Assembly (NCBI RefSeq): GCF_010015445.1
Contig: NC_053123.1
Span: 8,144,434 to 8,208,433 of the forward strand
DNA length: 64,000 nucleotides
Reading direction: 5' to 3'
Source of the DNA: Perca fluviatilis
Lineage: Eukaryota > Chordata > Actinopteri > Perciformes > Percidae
The notes beneath the pieces are model-generated. The model saw only the letters and a program-made list of their open reading frames with translations. It did not search any database and was not told the origin of the DNA. The number at the start of each line of letters is the position of its first letter. Positions within the stretch are counted from its first letter, which is position 1. The position numbers and the translations under genes are program-made. Positions 34,350-46,087 of this stretch are shown in pieces.

Positions 34350-35115
34350 ACTTCCCAAAACTTTTTTCTTTGAGGCCTCCCCCACTGGCCGATAGTCTCC
34401 TAAGTGTTTTGTTTTCTGGTGTCATTAGCTAGCTTCTCGCCACAGATGACACATGCCCAGACCTGTCTAAAACCACACCGGCACTAAAACCAAAATGAAG
34501 TCTCCAGATATAGCCTTACTTTCCTTTTCGGTATTGATGAGTATCATTAGCACTTTTACGTTTCTCAGACATGTTTCATTCATAAAATAGTGATGGTCCG
34601 ACTGCAGGAAAAACGAGGATGAGCTAGCTAGTTGCTTGAGTTGCCCACTCCTAATTTGCATAAAGTTGAGGTCCAGGCTACCTCCAGCTCGATTCGCTGC
34701 CTCTCGAAACTCTTGAAATCTTTTAAAGTGACTGTTGCCAATCTGAAATGAAGACCGATTCAGTAACTGCATAGCTTATTTTTTTTTCGCCTAAAATGGT
34801 TTCAGAAACGCATTCCAGTCAACTATTTTCATAAAATAAGCAAAAGTTTCCAAATGAGCTGCCATGTTGGTCCTTTTTTTAATCTGGGAGCAGACAGCTC
34901 ACAAGTGAAGCGTTCATCCAATCAGGTGCAGCCAACCATTTTTCAGTGGGGACTAAAATGTATCTCAGTTTTATATACAGACTTTTATATAAATGATTTG
35001 TTATTATGATTTTAGTTAATATGTGAAAATCAAAATTTTTCAAAGACAAAGCCTCGCGCACCCCCTATGATCTATGGCACCTGCTTGAGCGTGGCCGGAC
35101 ACCAGGTTGGGAACC
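34350..35115. mobile_element. Probable decayed hAT-type element
   Basis: The left side CACTTCCCAAAACTTTTTTC and the right side CCAGGTTGGGAACCAACCA resemble opposite ends of a family that starts GGTTCCCAACCTGG. The minus-strand open frame (34467-34772) is unassigned. The boundaries are weak. Confidence 0.35.
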
Positions 35116-35864
35116 AACCAACAAAATGACATGGGCCATATCCATTTTGAATTATTATTATTTTTATTTTTTTGTTCAAGTAAACATAAAACTGAATGAA
35201 ATTAATCATTACACAGTTATTTCACCTTTTCTCATTAGGCTTACTGTTGTGCAACTTAATACAAAAAAGGAAGTTGGATATTGGTCAGAGAGCCAGAGAA
35301 GCAGTTAAAGTAGACAAGAGGAAGATTCAAGCAGTAGAAGTGACACAGACCTTTTAATGGGCCGCTATACAGAAGCTCTCAGCCTCAACTGATGTGATTT
35401 GAGGCTTGATGATTCCTTTTGGTTACCAAATGAGTTCATGGCTGCGAATCATTCTCCCAGATTCAGCCCTTTATACCCTGTTGTGCCACACAGCCCCAGT
35501 ATTAAACCGGTTTAGGTCCTTTGTGCTATGCCAGTACCTTGTCCTGACTTTGAACCCATCTAGCTCCCCAGTCTCAGTTAGCAAGTGTTGAAAGAGGTTG
35601 GCAGTTGGGAAAGGTATCCTTGTTTGTTGACATTTTGTGTATATCACTCTAATAGTTACTACTTAAGTCTATTAATGGCACTATAATGTTGGGTACGAGC
35701 TTGGTGACAGGATCCTGTGGTGCACAGGCACACTCAACCAGCAGGACTGTGCAAACTGTCCCTGCACCCTACCCCATACTTACCAGATCATCAAACTCAA
35801 TCAGGGGCCGCAATCATTTTCTGACAGGTTACATTTATTTATTTATTTATTTCCAACTTTTTAT

Positions 35865-36780
35865 TAGGGCTCGATTATGGAAAAAATAATAATCACGATT
35901 ATTTTGGTCAATATTGAAATCCCGATTATTTAACACGATTACTCATTAACATTTGGATATAATGGTTAGTGTCCAGGGTATAATCTGTTAGTGTCCTTTA
36001 TCTCACAGAAAGAGTCTTTGGATCAGAATAAAATCTGTTTTACTACTGTGAGTCGGTTCAGCTTTACAGATATCACACATAACGTTATACAGCTAATGAA
36101 CAGTTCCACAAACATAACGCAGTGTGCATCTCACATCACATGTTCACTCACTATGACCACTACTACTGGCATTACTAAACATTGGGCCAAAATATCAACA
36201 ATAATGTCGCCGTCAGTGGGCTTATTTGCTAGCTAACCTTAGGAAAAATCGAGCACATAGACGGTACCTTAGAGTAACGTTACGTGAAACAGGTGATTTA
36301 ACGTCCCTGCTCATTTGCATACAGTTTAACAACAAAACTAAATGCTCAGGGAACATTACTATGTTTTTTCATGTTGTTTTTGAGCAGTATGCCTATGCAC
36401 CCCCACTAAGCTGGAAAAAGTTTTAAACAGTAAGTGAATACAGCGTGTCGGGGGAATACAACGTCTATAGACCGTATACTACAGCAGGGGGGGGGGTCAA
36501 AGGCAGAGGGACCGCAGGGTTAGCTAACGTTAGCTGTTGCCTTTTTTTGCTCACCAAACGCTGCTGCCATCTTTACTCGCGCCGAGTTTTTAAATTCCAG
36601 CGGATGATATGCACACGACTTGCCTCCCTGACCGGCTTCGGGAGGGGCGGATGTGTGCGTTCGGATGTGCGCATGTGCGTGTCATTCAGAACACAAGACA
36701 AAATAAGAGTGTTCTTGCAAAACAGAACATGGCAAAATAATCTTTTTTTCTCGATTATACTATTATTTTTTTTTACTATT
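35865..36780. mobile_element. Partial hAT-like element, TAGGGC terminus
   Basis: TAGGGCTCGATTATGG followed by AATAATAATCACGATTATTT is the style of the TAG-starting hAT-like ends seen at 30.5, 40.3 and 61.0 kb. Near 36750 CTCGATTATACTATTA suggests a broken opposite end. No target duplication was found. Confidence 0.4.
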
Positions 36781-36795
36781 TTTTACTATTTTTAA

Positions 36796-37191
36796 AGTGA
36801 TGGTTCGGAGTAATTTCACCCTAGGGTCCTTTGCACCATGACCTCGAGCCAAACAACCCCCCAGAAGCTTTTTTCACCTGGGTCGAACATTGGGAGAGTT
36901 AGCGTTATCAGCTGAATAGCTTAGTGCAGGCGCTAATGGATCCAAGAGTGAATCTTGTACATTACCCCACTAATAATGCCCGAAATGATACCAAACTTCT
37001 ACACTAGTACACATAGGTTATGTACTCATAAAATGATGGATTGGAAAGTTTGTAAGTACACCAGGAATTTATTTAAATAACACTTGCCTGCTGGCTTCTG
37101 CTCTCTGCTGCTACTGCTACCGGCAGTAAGACGAGTGCTTAGGGCCGTCTACGAATTACAACACCAAAAAGAGATACAACAAAAATATTTA
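36796..37191. mobile_element. Partial TTAA MITE 'AGTGATGGTTCGG'
   Basis: TTAA at 36792-36795 precedes AGTGATGGTTCGGAGTAA, which I recognise as the end of a common percomorph repeat. The opposite end is missing, and another TTAA MITE begins at 37196. Confidence 0.55.
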
Positions 37192-37195
37192 TTAA

Positions 37196-37962
37196 AGCTG
37201 CAGTAGGTAAGATTGTGAAGATCCAGAACTTTGCCAACAAATTTTAACATTGACAACTTGTCAGTCCCTCCCCCCTTTCTGCTGCAGCCCAAACCGTCTC
37301 CTAAGCCCCTCCCACACAACGGAGTTTGACAGAACTGCCGGCATGTCAGACAGACAACATGTTCAATAACTAAACACTAACACAACGTTAACTTTACTCA
37401 CCAACAGTAAAACGATGCTAACTAACAGGCTAACGTTTGCCATTTCAGCATCGTATCAGACCGACCACTGTGCAAACGTTACTATCATCCTCACCAACGT
37501 AGCTTTGTGGACTTTTGACTACTAATAACCAAGTGAAAGATAAATCATTCATCGTAATTATGTTACCTGTCGAAGAAATGTGGCTACGTCTGCATCGTTC
37601 TTCAGATCTTTAAAATCACGGAGCTCACGCCACCTCTGAAAAGCCACTCCAATATTCACCGGAGTTTAGGGAAACTTTTCTGCAGCTCGTGCGCGGGGAG
37701 GGGGGAGGGGAGAACGCTATATATTCGTGTACGTGCCTGAGCAGTGATTGACAGGCAGATAGACCACCCCTGTGGCCCTGATTGGAGAAAATCAACCGGG
37801 AGCGGTGGAATTTTGCCAATCGCAGTACAGGCTGTAGGAGGTGCCAGAGGAGCTGTTTTTTATTTTTTATTTTACATAATTCATGTAGTTCTACTGGAAC
37901 ATAGGGTCAGTTTCAGGAAATATGACAGAAAGTTAGTTTTATAAGACTTACCTACTGCATCT
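37196..37962. mobile_element. TTAA-flanked MITE 'AGCTGCAGTAGG' (copy 2, intact)
   Basis: TTAA at 37192-37195 and 37963-37966. Ends match copy 1 at 30.0 kb, and it is 767 bp long. It reads CTCCTAAGCCCCTCCC where copy 1 holds the Harbinger-like insertion, so it is the empty-site reference for that event. Confidence 0.92.
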
Positions 37963-38082
37963 TTAATTTAATGATTAAATAAGGTAGAGTCCCCAAACTT
38001 ACCTAAATTATAACTTGTTTCCTGCTAGTTGTACTACAGCACTTTTAAAAAATAAGTTCAAGTGGAGTGGTCCAGAAGGAGC

Positions 38083-39105
38083 TCAGTCCCCCACGTCAGG
38101 AGATAAGCTGAGGGAGTCAATGAGTTCTAGGAAAGGGTTCCATGTTTCTAGGAATATTGCGATAGAGCCTTTCAGAGAAGATCTAAGCTTCTCAAGCTTC
38201 AGATTGTCGAGCACCTCTTTAATCCAACGGTCGTGTGTAGGGGGGGGGGGGTGGGAGAGCCTCCAGTTGAGCAAGATCAGTCTCCGGGCTAGCAGAGATG
38301 TAAACGCCAGGGCCTGCCTTAGTGCAACTGGGAGGCCAGCGTCAGAGGAAATGCCGAAAATGGCTGACAAGGGGTTAGGGGGGGATAGTGCGATCGTAGG
38401 CTCTGCTCAAGGTGTCAAAAATACAATTTAAAATATAATATAGGGCAAGACCAGAACATGTGAGTATGGTTGGCAGGAGTCTGGTTACACCTGTTACAGG
38501 CGTCCCGGACAGTGGAGTATATTTTGGACAGTTTCGCGTTTGTATAGTGGACTTCATGAAGGACCTTGCATTGGCTCAAGCCATGAGGAGCACATGTGGA
38601 GGATGAGTGAACCGTAGTCAGAGCACGATCCCGTTGTTGGTCCGTAATAGCCATATAGGTCTTTGACGCTGATGACACCTTTATTGTGCCAGGACCTAAA
38701 TGCCAGGTCTGAACTTGAAGGTGTAAAGACATCGTTTTTAAGCAGTGGGACCAAGACGGAAGGGCCCTGTAAGCCAAAGTTTTTCCTAACTTGACTCCAG
38801 ATCTTAAGCGAGAGGGATACAATCGGGCATGCGCCCACAGATGTTAAAGGCAGAGGGAGCTGAGAGCAGAGGGCCGAATGCAGCGGGAGGCGTGATCCCG
38901 CCTTTTCCAAATGTACCCAGACGGGTAGAGAGGCACAGTCGTCGTTCATCAAGTACAGGATTTTTTGCAAGTTAGCTGCCCAGTAATATCGCCTGAAGTT
39001 AGGGAGTGCCAGACCCCACTCAGCCTTCAGAGGCTGTAATATCGCCTTTCGGATCCTAGCAGGTTTGCTTGAAGGGGTTAGAGTCAGCGCAAATGTAGAG
39101 ATCAA
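38083..39105 (-). pseudogene. L1-type LINE ORF2 carboxy-terminal fragment
   Basis: 5'-truncated, frameshifted remnant of a non-LTR retrotransposon on the minus strand. From about 39060 down the frame reads KAEWGLALPNFRRYYWAANL, the region downstream of the reverse transcriptase domain that is conserved in fish L1/Tx1-type ORF2. After a frame change it continues KIYSTVRDACNRC and then NHTHMFWSCP, a C-C-H-C cysteine motif typical of the ORF2 carboxy end. A further frame change gives LARRLILLNWR and a terminal helix-rich segment ending near 38083. At least two frame changes separate the blocks, and neither the endonuclease nor the reverse transcriptase core is present. It lies just beyond the intact TTAA MITE at 37.2 kb. 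Not functional. Confidence 0.88.
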
Positions 39106-39109
39106 GGGA

Positions 39110-40331
39110 GGTTGCTCCGTGATCTGATATTACGATACTGTGGTAGTCGCTGGATTTATTTTAATAACAAATGTAGAATTACCCACACGTTGAAAGTTTT
39201 TCATTATTGTTCTCTCTTACAGATTGAAAACTGATTTTAAAGTTTTCTTTTTGGCCGTGTATGTGAGGCGTGCAAGGGCCAAAACCAATTTGAAGTTTTC
39301 AATATTGCAAATCCTGTATACTGTATACTTTGGTTGTTAAGACTTAAGACAAATAGACAAATTAGATACATTTCCCTGCTTGCATAAAGATAGGAAAGGT
39401 GGATTTCAGTGAGAGATGTCCCAATCAGACAGTGCTTCAAATTGCCCCCTGGGGACAGATAAAGTCCTTTGAATGAAAGACTTTTGAGGGCAGATTGTGA
39501 TCACAATTGATCTTAATAGAATCAGCCTATCCAATATCAATTGCAGATTGGGTTCTCTTCCAAAAGCTGCGTTATGAGACGCTCGATATTTGACGACGGG
39601 AGAATGCAAATGGGTTGTTGAAACTGTTGGCCCCTCCCTTTGTGTCAGCGCTCCCGTTTCTTCCACCCTCTCTCTCCCTTTGTGATCTGCTAATCAGCGG
39701 TATGAGGTCCGTATGAGCTAGGTCTTCCTGACTTGCGAGCATCTCCCAGCGATCACAGAACAGCTTGAAAGATGAAGGGATAGGTCAGATAGCCATTTAA
39801 TACATCTCTCAGACAAACATTGCGAGCAGGAGTTGACATTGCATTTGCTGTTGTCCCTAATTCATCTGCTCAAAGGATTTTAGGTTTACCAGTTGTTTTA
39901 AAAAAAGTACAATAATGTAATACATTCTACTTAGACATTATTGTAGCGGACCTTGTGCTAAATACAAAAAGTCATGCTTAGCCTACATTTGTTCCAATTG
40001 TCAACAATGTCAAAGAGCATGCCAAAATGATCTGTGTGTCTGAAAATACCCTCAGAGGGTTAAATACATGGGTTCAAGAGTGAGAGTGACATTGAAAGAA
40101 TGTTAGTAATAAATAAAGGGAAGTTGAGTGGGCTTTTGTTATTCACAGTACTTGGCACACTGCATGGAAAGATGCTACTTCCTGCTTTTTATTTGACTTA
40201 GAATATCTGGCCTTTTGTTGCCAGGGTAACAACACATGGGTGTATGGTTGTCCATTAAAATCAACGTGTGTGTGTGTTGTGTGTGTTGTGTGTGCATGCG
40301 TGCGTGTATTATCACTGTGTCCTTTTTGTTA
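39110..40331. other. No supported gene; possible repeat fragments
   Basis: GAGAGATGTCCCAATCAGAC at about 39412 resembles a hAT-type end but no partner was found. An interrupted (GT)n tract lies at 40265-40310. Confidence 0.3.
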
Positions 40332-40339
40332 CTGAGGTA

Positions 40340-40992
40340 TAGGGTTGCACGATATTGACAAAATGTGATATTGCGATATCGGTTATGAATATTGCGATAT
40401 CAATATTAATTTCGATATTTTTTAAACATGTAAAATTACAAAAGTTATGGGAAAACGCATCAAAATAGATTCATAACAAATTAAACCAGTTTTCTTACAA
40501 CACAAGGTTTATTGTCATATTAGTCATTTAGTCATTAGTCATTAGTCATGAATAAATAAATAAGGACCATGTCTACAGAACAGGACTTGTTTTACTGGTT
40601 GGACAGAATAAAATATATAAATAAAGAGAACAGGACACAACTTTTCTTTCGCTTCTCTGATTCGTTCCATTTTTATTTATTTATTTATTTATTTCTTCAC
40701 TTACGCTATCACTCTGTTGAAATATGCACACCCGTCACATGGTACGCTCCATAGGGTTTGTCACGTAGTGGACCCCGTGCGCTGACGTGCACTAACATGC
40801 CCAAGCGGCACGGTAACTGGCCAATGAAACCTGATCATTACAGCGTTTTAAGCGAGCTCTAAATCAAACACAACTAAGCCACACAGGCAACGGACGGGAC
40901 GCAACGCTCCACAAAATCATCAAAATATTGCATACTAATCGCTTTCAATATATTGGGATAACGCTATTGAGTCGATATATCTTGCACCCCTA
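40340..40992. mobile_element. hAT-like element with perfect 8-bp TSD
   Basis: Ends are TAGGGTTGCACGATATTGA and, as the reverse complement of the right end, TAGGGGTGCAAGATATATC. The 8-mer CTGAGGTA flanks it at 40332-40339 and 40993-41000. The sub-terminal sequence is rich in GCGATATC. It has (ATTTATTT)-type repeats inside and no transposase. Length 653 bp. It is related in terminal design to the element at 30.5 kb. Confidence 0.92.
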
Positions 40993-41000
40993 CTGAGGTA

Positions 41001-41940
41001 GTTGACAGTCGGTCAAACTAAAAGACTGCTCAAATGTAGAGAAGCAGTGAACACTACCAAGGGCAAAAAGTTATATAATTAAGTGTTTGAAGGTTCACTT
41101 AAGATTCCACAGCTCCCATTTATATATCAACAACAGACAGGGCTGGTCCAAGTGCTTCATCATGGTATGCCATGTTTGATACCAATACTTTTAATCCCAA
41201 ATCCCACATTTCTCTCCAGGGCTTGACTAGTCCAAAAAAATGACCTCCTATGCCTTTTACTAAGCACTTTTCCTTAACCCCGATGGAAAACATCATGAGG
41301 TCAAGGAAAGATGTGAAGGAGAATCCATAAAGATAATTGGGTGCAAGGAGAATCCGACCGCATTGAAGCACCTTTCCTTATCACTTAGACAATTTTACCG
41401 GCTCTTATTGCAGATATCTCTGTCTTTATAAGTTTTTATAAATAATGTTTTTGTTTTTTTATCGTGTACTCAAGCAAATATCGATCAAACTGGTGTTGGT
41501 TTATTCATTTTAAGGATGACCTCTGTTTTTGTAGGTAATACATTTCAGCTTGTCTGCTGCCGGTAACTTCTACAGATGATGCAGAGAAAATGGATTTTCA
41601 GTCGTATTGTTGGTGTGAAATACACATTCTCCATTGTGTATTTCTGCAGAGCTTTGTTGATATTGAACTGAATTTTACCTTGCATTGCAGAGTTGAAGAA
41701 AAAATTAATCGGTTGATAATTTGTACCAAAGCTTTAAAATGCAAAACAAGCATCCAGCAGATTCCTGTATTACAAATGTATTTTAAAGTGACTTCATTTG
41801 GAAGAATTTGTATGGGAGGTCTTTGACTTCATAGCATTTTTGCACAACTCAAGTGACGGGTCTCAGGCATAGTCACAATGGCCGTGTTAAATAACGTTAT
41901 TTGCTTGCCACTATGACATATTCAGTTCTATCAGGCAATC
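41001..41940. other. No supported gene
   Basis: Unique-looking AT-rich sequence. Open frames on both strands lack motifs. Confidence 0.3.
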
Positions 41941-41953
41941 TTACAAATAAAAG

Positions 41954-41959
41954 TTTATT
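41954..41959 (-). terminator. Polyadenylation signal AATAAA
   Basis: TTTATT on the plus strand reads AATAAA on the minus strand, about 160 bases after the minus-strand stop at 42118. The surrounding AAATAAAAGTTTATTT is nearly palindromic, so a plus-strand AATAAA also exists at 41945-41950. The direction of use is therefore not proven. Confidence 0.35.
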
Positions 41960-42117
41960 TACATGACAATACAGCCCTGCAGAATAGTTAATGTTTAGAG
42001 AGATTACGGAGTGATGATAGCAGACATTTCTCCCCAGAGACGACAGTAGTAGAGTCGAGGGCCTACAGGTGGATGCTGCTCTGTTCCATGGCTATACTCT
42101 TAACTGTGCCCAGACTG

Positions 42118-42210
42118 TCAGAGCTCCAAATCAAGGAAAACAATCCCCTTGTGCCACTCGATGCCTGTGGTCCTCATCTTGTCCCCCGTCCAGCTGATAG
42201 ATGTGATGTC
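42118..42210 (-). CDS. Candidate terminal coding exon, minus strand
   Basis: On the minus strand the frame reads DITSISWTGDKMRTTGIEWH followed by KGIVFLDLEL and TGA (42118-42120). Codons are G/C-ending and look coding (AGC TGG ACG GGG GAC AAG), unlike the AT-rich surroundings. The start shown uses the acceptor CGACCGCAG. The frame is also open upstream (EQGRLRPQ precedes), so the exon may begin earlier, for example after TTTGCAAG at about 42234. A 3'UTR with AATAAA follows. The alternating hydrophobic pattern suggests beta strands, but no family is recognised. A possible preceding exon at 43173-43290 (minus) ends in phase 0 at CTGCAG|GTGTAC and would join in frame; it is weaker. Confidence 0.4.
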   Translation of the reverse strand, partial: DITSISWTGDKMRTTGIEWHKGIVFLDLEL

Positions 42211-42625
42211 CTGCGGTCGTAGCCGGCCTTGTTCACTTGCAAACATGAACGAGCAGCAGACAGTGTTGTGTTACTGCTGGTCCTTTCATGCCACATAGGG
42301 TGTCACTTTCTCTTCTCAAACGTGTGCTCCCTCACTCCCCTCTGCCATGCTTCTCCTGCTTACCCACTTTTACTCTCATGTCACCCGTGTCACACTGACT
42401 TAAAACCTCGCTCCTTCGAAAGGAAGGTTCAGTTTGGCACAGTCATGTCGTCAATTGAACCGGCGACAGCATATCGCAATATTCTGTCCCTGCCCTGTCA
42501 GCAGCGTGATGCAATGATTTTTCTTTCCCCCAGATTCCAGTTGATTCTTTTAATGCTAGTATCACTCACTGTAAAGACTCTACACCTCAACTATTTTTTG
42601 CAGACAACAAAGAAAAATCAGGAAC
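42211..42625. other. No further gene seen
   Basis: Between the candidate terminal exon and the conserved-looking block. The plus-strand open frame at 42229-42639 overlaps the minus-strand exon end and lacks motifs. Confidence 0.3.
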
Positions 42626-42629
42626 ATGT

Positions 42630-42990
42630 CAATCAATAGCGTACTGGCGGTGCTGCTAATCCCATTTGCCAGCTGAATTATTCATGGTCAATTAGGGCTG
42701 AGAGGCTGAAGCTGTCTTCGTGGCACAAGTGCATTTCCAATGATTCATTTCATGAGCTACGCAAGGGGTCTCTTAATTGTTGTTTACTGCTTGCTACCCG
42801 ACCACATGTTATTTTTATGCCATAGTGATTACTCCCGGCAGCGCTCAGAGTGCTTGGGAAATGAAGTCCATTATGGGGTCCTGAGAGCTGTTTTCCTGTC
42901 AAGCGCCACGAAACCTTTCCAGGTTCAAACTTTGCCGCACGAGAACAATAAATCTCATCCAATCTTAAGTGTCGGTCGGTGGAAATGAGA
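42630..42990. promoter_or_regulatory. Possible conserved non-coding element
   Basis: A run of intact homeodomain-type and related words: GCTGAATTATTCATGGTCAA, GGTCAATTAGGG, CTCTTAATTGTTGTTTAC, CATTATGGGG and ACAATAAATCTCATCC. No repeat features are seen and the open frames have no motif. This is the look of developmental enhancers in fish. It is an inference from word composition only. Confidence 0.3.
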
Positions 42991-43026
42991 CGCGATGAAG
43001 AGATGCAGGTGGTGTCTTATTTTCTT

Positions 43027-43164
43027 TTTTATTTAAGGTTATTTTTTTTGCCATTTTAGGCCTTTATTTGTATAGGACAGCTTAGACTTGAAAGGGGAGA
43101 GAGGGGGGGGAATGACATGCAGCAAAGGGCGCCCGCTCTACCTGGTGAGCTAACCAGGCGCTCA
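43027..43164 (-). mobile_element. tRNA-derived SINE (copy 4), B box deleted
   Basis: Minus-strand copy with T-rich tail at about 43027 and the A-box head at 43133-43155 (TAGCTCACCAGGTAGAGC with one base changed). The roughly 45-base region that holds the B box in copies 1-3 is missing: GCAGCAAAGG runs straight into GCGCCCGCTC. The deletion would disable pol III transcription of this copy. Confidence 0.8.
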
Positions 43165-44043
43165 AGGTACACCTGCAGTGTTTGTACAAAGATTCCTTTT
43201 TTAATAGCTTCCCTGAAGAACAGTTCAAATTGCAGAGACGGTGAAATCATGACAGGAACATTAAAAAGCACAGCTGACCAGTGCCACAAACTGCAGGTTG
43301 ATGGCGTCAGAAAAGGCGTGGTTTTGCTTGCGCTATTCATTTTTAGTTTACTTCTTTGTGTGCGCGTGTGGCAAACATAGAAAGGGAGAGCACTAAATGC
43401 CATGAGATGCCACACGCCATACACGAGATAGCACAGTGTCACAGCAACACACTGATGTTTGCTTTCCGCTTCCCCTGCACCTCAAAGTCTTTCCATTGAA
43501 ACTGTGACAGCAACACTGGAGCTCATTCTTTCGTAGATTTAAAAATGTAAGATATCGTAATATTCCTCCAATGATGCCTTTTTATTTCTTTACATTAGAC
43601 ACTAATGAATGAGCTGGGCCTTCGTTAAATTTGCCATTTACTTCAGGGACTGTTTTTCTTCTACGGTAATTTCTGATAAGTGAAGTAAGACCCTGGAGAG
43701 CCCTGGCAGTAACGTGTTTCCATGAGATTTTATTTGGCCAGGCAGTGCTTGCACCTTCTTTCCACTGAACTCATTCCTTTGACAGTAATTCAGTTCAACA
43801 GCTTTAAAGTAACGGCGACAGCAAAGAGACTGTGTGTATTTGAGAGCACATAAGCACTTTATTGTAGCCTCTGTGGTGTTTCTAGTGACAGATTGCAGCT
43901 CTCATTACCACTTGTTTGTGTTCAGCTCTATTGACACCTGTTGATGCACAGAGGTGAGTTTTAGCTTCTGCCTGTTAGTGTTGAATAGCCAGAGGCTTCC
44001 CTGTATGTGTGCGTGTTTACATACGGTTTGTGGTTTCGATTGT

Positions 44044-44046
<3 letters not shown>
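43165..44046. other. Unassigned sequence with a weak minus-strand exon
   Basis: 43173-43290 on the minus strand is open (SLQFELFFREAIKKGIFVQ lies within it) between TGCAG and GTGTAC, but the acceptor has a poor pyrimidine tract. The rest is unremarkable. Confidence 0.25.

Positions 44047-44120
<74 letters not shown>
44047..44120. repeat. (AC)n microsatellite
   Basis: About 37 uninterrupted AC units, the longest dinucleotide array in the window. Confidence 0.98.
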
Positions 44121-44121
<1 letters not shown>

Positions 44122-44559
44122 AGACGGTATGAAAGGTTTTCTTCCTCTTTCTCTTCTGTTAATGACTCTAAAGGTAAGTCTTACTCCGAGTCTCCACCAG
44201 GCGCGTCTGTGCTGCCTTCCGGTTTAGTTCCATCCTCCGCCACACGCCATACCAGAAGTGGTGCGTCCCGCTGCCCGACTTGCAGATTTTATTGTCCCTA
44301 CAAGTACAGTACAATCTCGTGTTTGTTAAGCTATTTATATCTACCTTCCACTCCAAGCACTCCTGTTATTAAACTCCATGTCTTCTATTTTCTGGTGTTG
44401 TCCATAAAAAAAAAAAAATTGTTAGAGATGTTATAAAAAGATGTTATGTCGTATTATGTTTTTCCACCTCCAAGGTGAATCTCGGTGGTGTTGTAAAGGA
44501 GACATTTAAGATATTGGTGTCTTATGGTGAATTGATTGAATACTCAAGCTGTTTCACTT

Positions 44560-45591
44560 CCTACCAGGCTGTCCAAACCGCCCGCGGCTCGCGTGAGAAT
44601 AGACCTGGCGTGTATCTTTAGCGGAGAGCCGCTTCACGCACGCTTCTGGGACGCGCCGTGGCGCCGCTGGTGGAATATCAAGCATTGACTTGAATGGCAG
44701 CGATTGCTCGCAGGGGTCGCGGCACCTCCGGAACACAGCGCAGACGTGCCCCGGTGGATAATAGGGGCAAAGGTGCCGAAACACCAAGCAAATGGCAAAG
44801 AACTGGTGGCTGACGAAGGCCGACTGTTTCTAAGACCTTGGGGTAGCTGTAATATAAGTGGAGTGACGAAATTCTAACTGTAAATCTACTCTAGTTATGC
44901 CGAAAGTGTAGCTAACTAGCCACGGACACTAGCAGCTAATGAAACCCCTCATTGTCACAAAAATGCATTAAATTAAAATCGGACACAAGCGTTAGCTTTG
45001 TAAGACCTTGGGGTAGCTGTAATATAAGTGGCGAGATGAAATTCAAACTGTAAATATACTATAGTTATGCCGGCAGGCGGCAGGCGGCCAGCTCCGCGGA
45101 GCCCTGAGCCACAGTAGTCCAGTAACCCAGAAACGGTGACTTTGCCCTGGTTATGGAGCCCAGGCTTTCTCGTCAGAGTGTGTGGAGCTCCTAAAGTCCG
45201 ACACGTCTTACCAAATTTGCAATTAGTCATCAATTTTCGTAAAACGGCCCATATTTGAGCTTTATATAGTTGATTTCTCGCATAAAAAAGTCTCAGAAGT
45301 GAATTTAATAACAAAATAGCAGACAAACAATGTATAAAATTGCACTGTCTCGTCTCCAATATATGTGTATGTGGTTCGCTCAACCAATCACCGCGCAGCT
45401 CATCTAAAGGTTCATGAGCATACCATATTTGGAAGAAAAGCTCTTCTTCCAAATAGGGCCATATTCACAGGGTAGTTAAGGGCCCATAAAATAGCATTCG
45501 GGCCACTTTCAGCCCAACCAATGTTACATACCCTATTAGGAGACCTTAAGGAACCGTGTGAAATACCCCATATAATCATTCTATCACCCCT
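44560..45591. mobile_element. Composite repeat block ending at a TTAA site
   Basis: The left part (44565-44780) is CpG-rich and begins CAGGCTGTCCAAACCGCCCG, in the style of Harbinger-like ends. The right part ends CATTCTATCACCCCT directly before TTAA (45592-45595), the end of another TTAA MITE family. The matching left end was not found, so the block is probably two or more truncated elements. The minus-strand open frame at 44973-45452 runs through this repeat and is not taken as a gene. Confidence 0.5.
44831..45075 (+). repeat. Direct duplication, 170-bp spacing
   Basis: TAAGACCTTGGGGTAGCTGT at 44831 recurs exactly at 45001. Similarity continues about 75 bases, through AATATAAGTGG to AGTTATGCCG, with scattered changes. 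Confidence 0.93.
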
Positions 45592-45595
45592 TTAA

Positions 45596-46086
45596 TTAGT
45601 TTCTCAAGAACATTAATTTATGTTTGTAGCATTTGGATTTCACTGTTACACCACATTCAAATACTTTGCCTGACTGTGTGGTAACATCACAGACAGTGAC
45701 TTGCAGTGCTAGCAGTTACATTTCAATTATGTAAACAAGCTGTGATCTTAGTAAATCCAGATGGTCCAAACGAAACCATATTTATTTGATAAAAACAAGT
45801 ACTTGGAGAAAACAAGGGCTGTTTATCATCACTTCTTTTTTCTCTTGCCCACGATAAACAAACTATTTTTTTTATTAACAACAGAGGTTATATTTCTAAT
45901 GAGTTTTAATATATTTTCTGTACTCATAACAACAGAACAATTTTCACTGCAATTTAATTTCAGTGATTTCACTGTTGTTGTTGGCTGTGACTTCTCTCCT
46001 GTGGTTGGCAGGGATTTATGCATGGGCATATAGGGTCATAGAGACAAACTTCATTACGAAACAGTTTCTTTGAAGGCTGGTGACCT
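45596..46086. other. No supported gene
   Basis: AT-rich sequence. Open frames on opposite strands at 45.76-46.03 kb overlap and lack motifs. Confidence 0.3.
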
Positions 46087-46087
46087 G

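Noticed and set aside
43954..44436. 160-codon frame across the AC array
   Set aside because: Its middle is His-Thr repeats read from (AC)n; a microsatellite artefact.
44973..45452. 159-codon minus-strand open frame
   Set aside because: It runs through a composite repeat with an internal duplication and shows no domain; probably chance within a mobile element.
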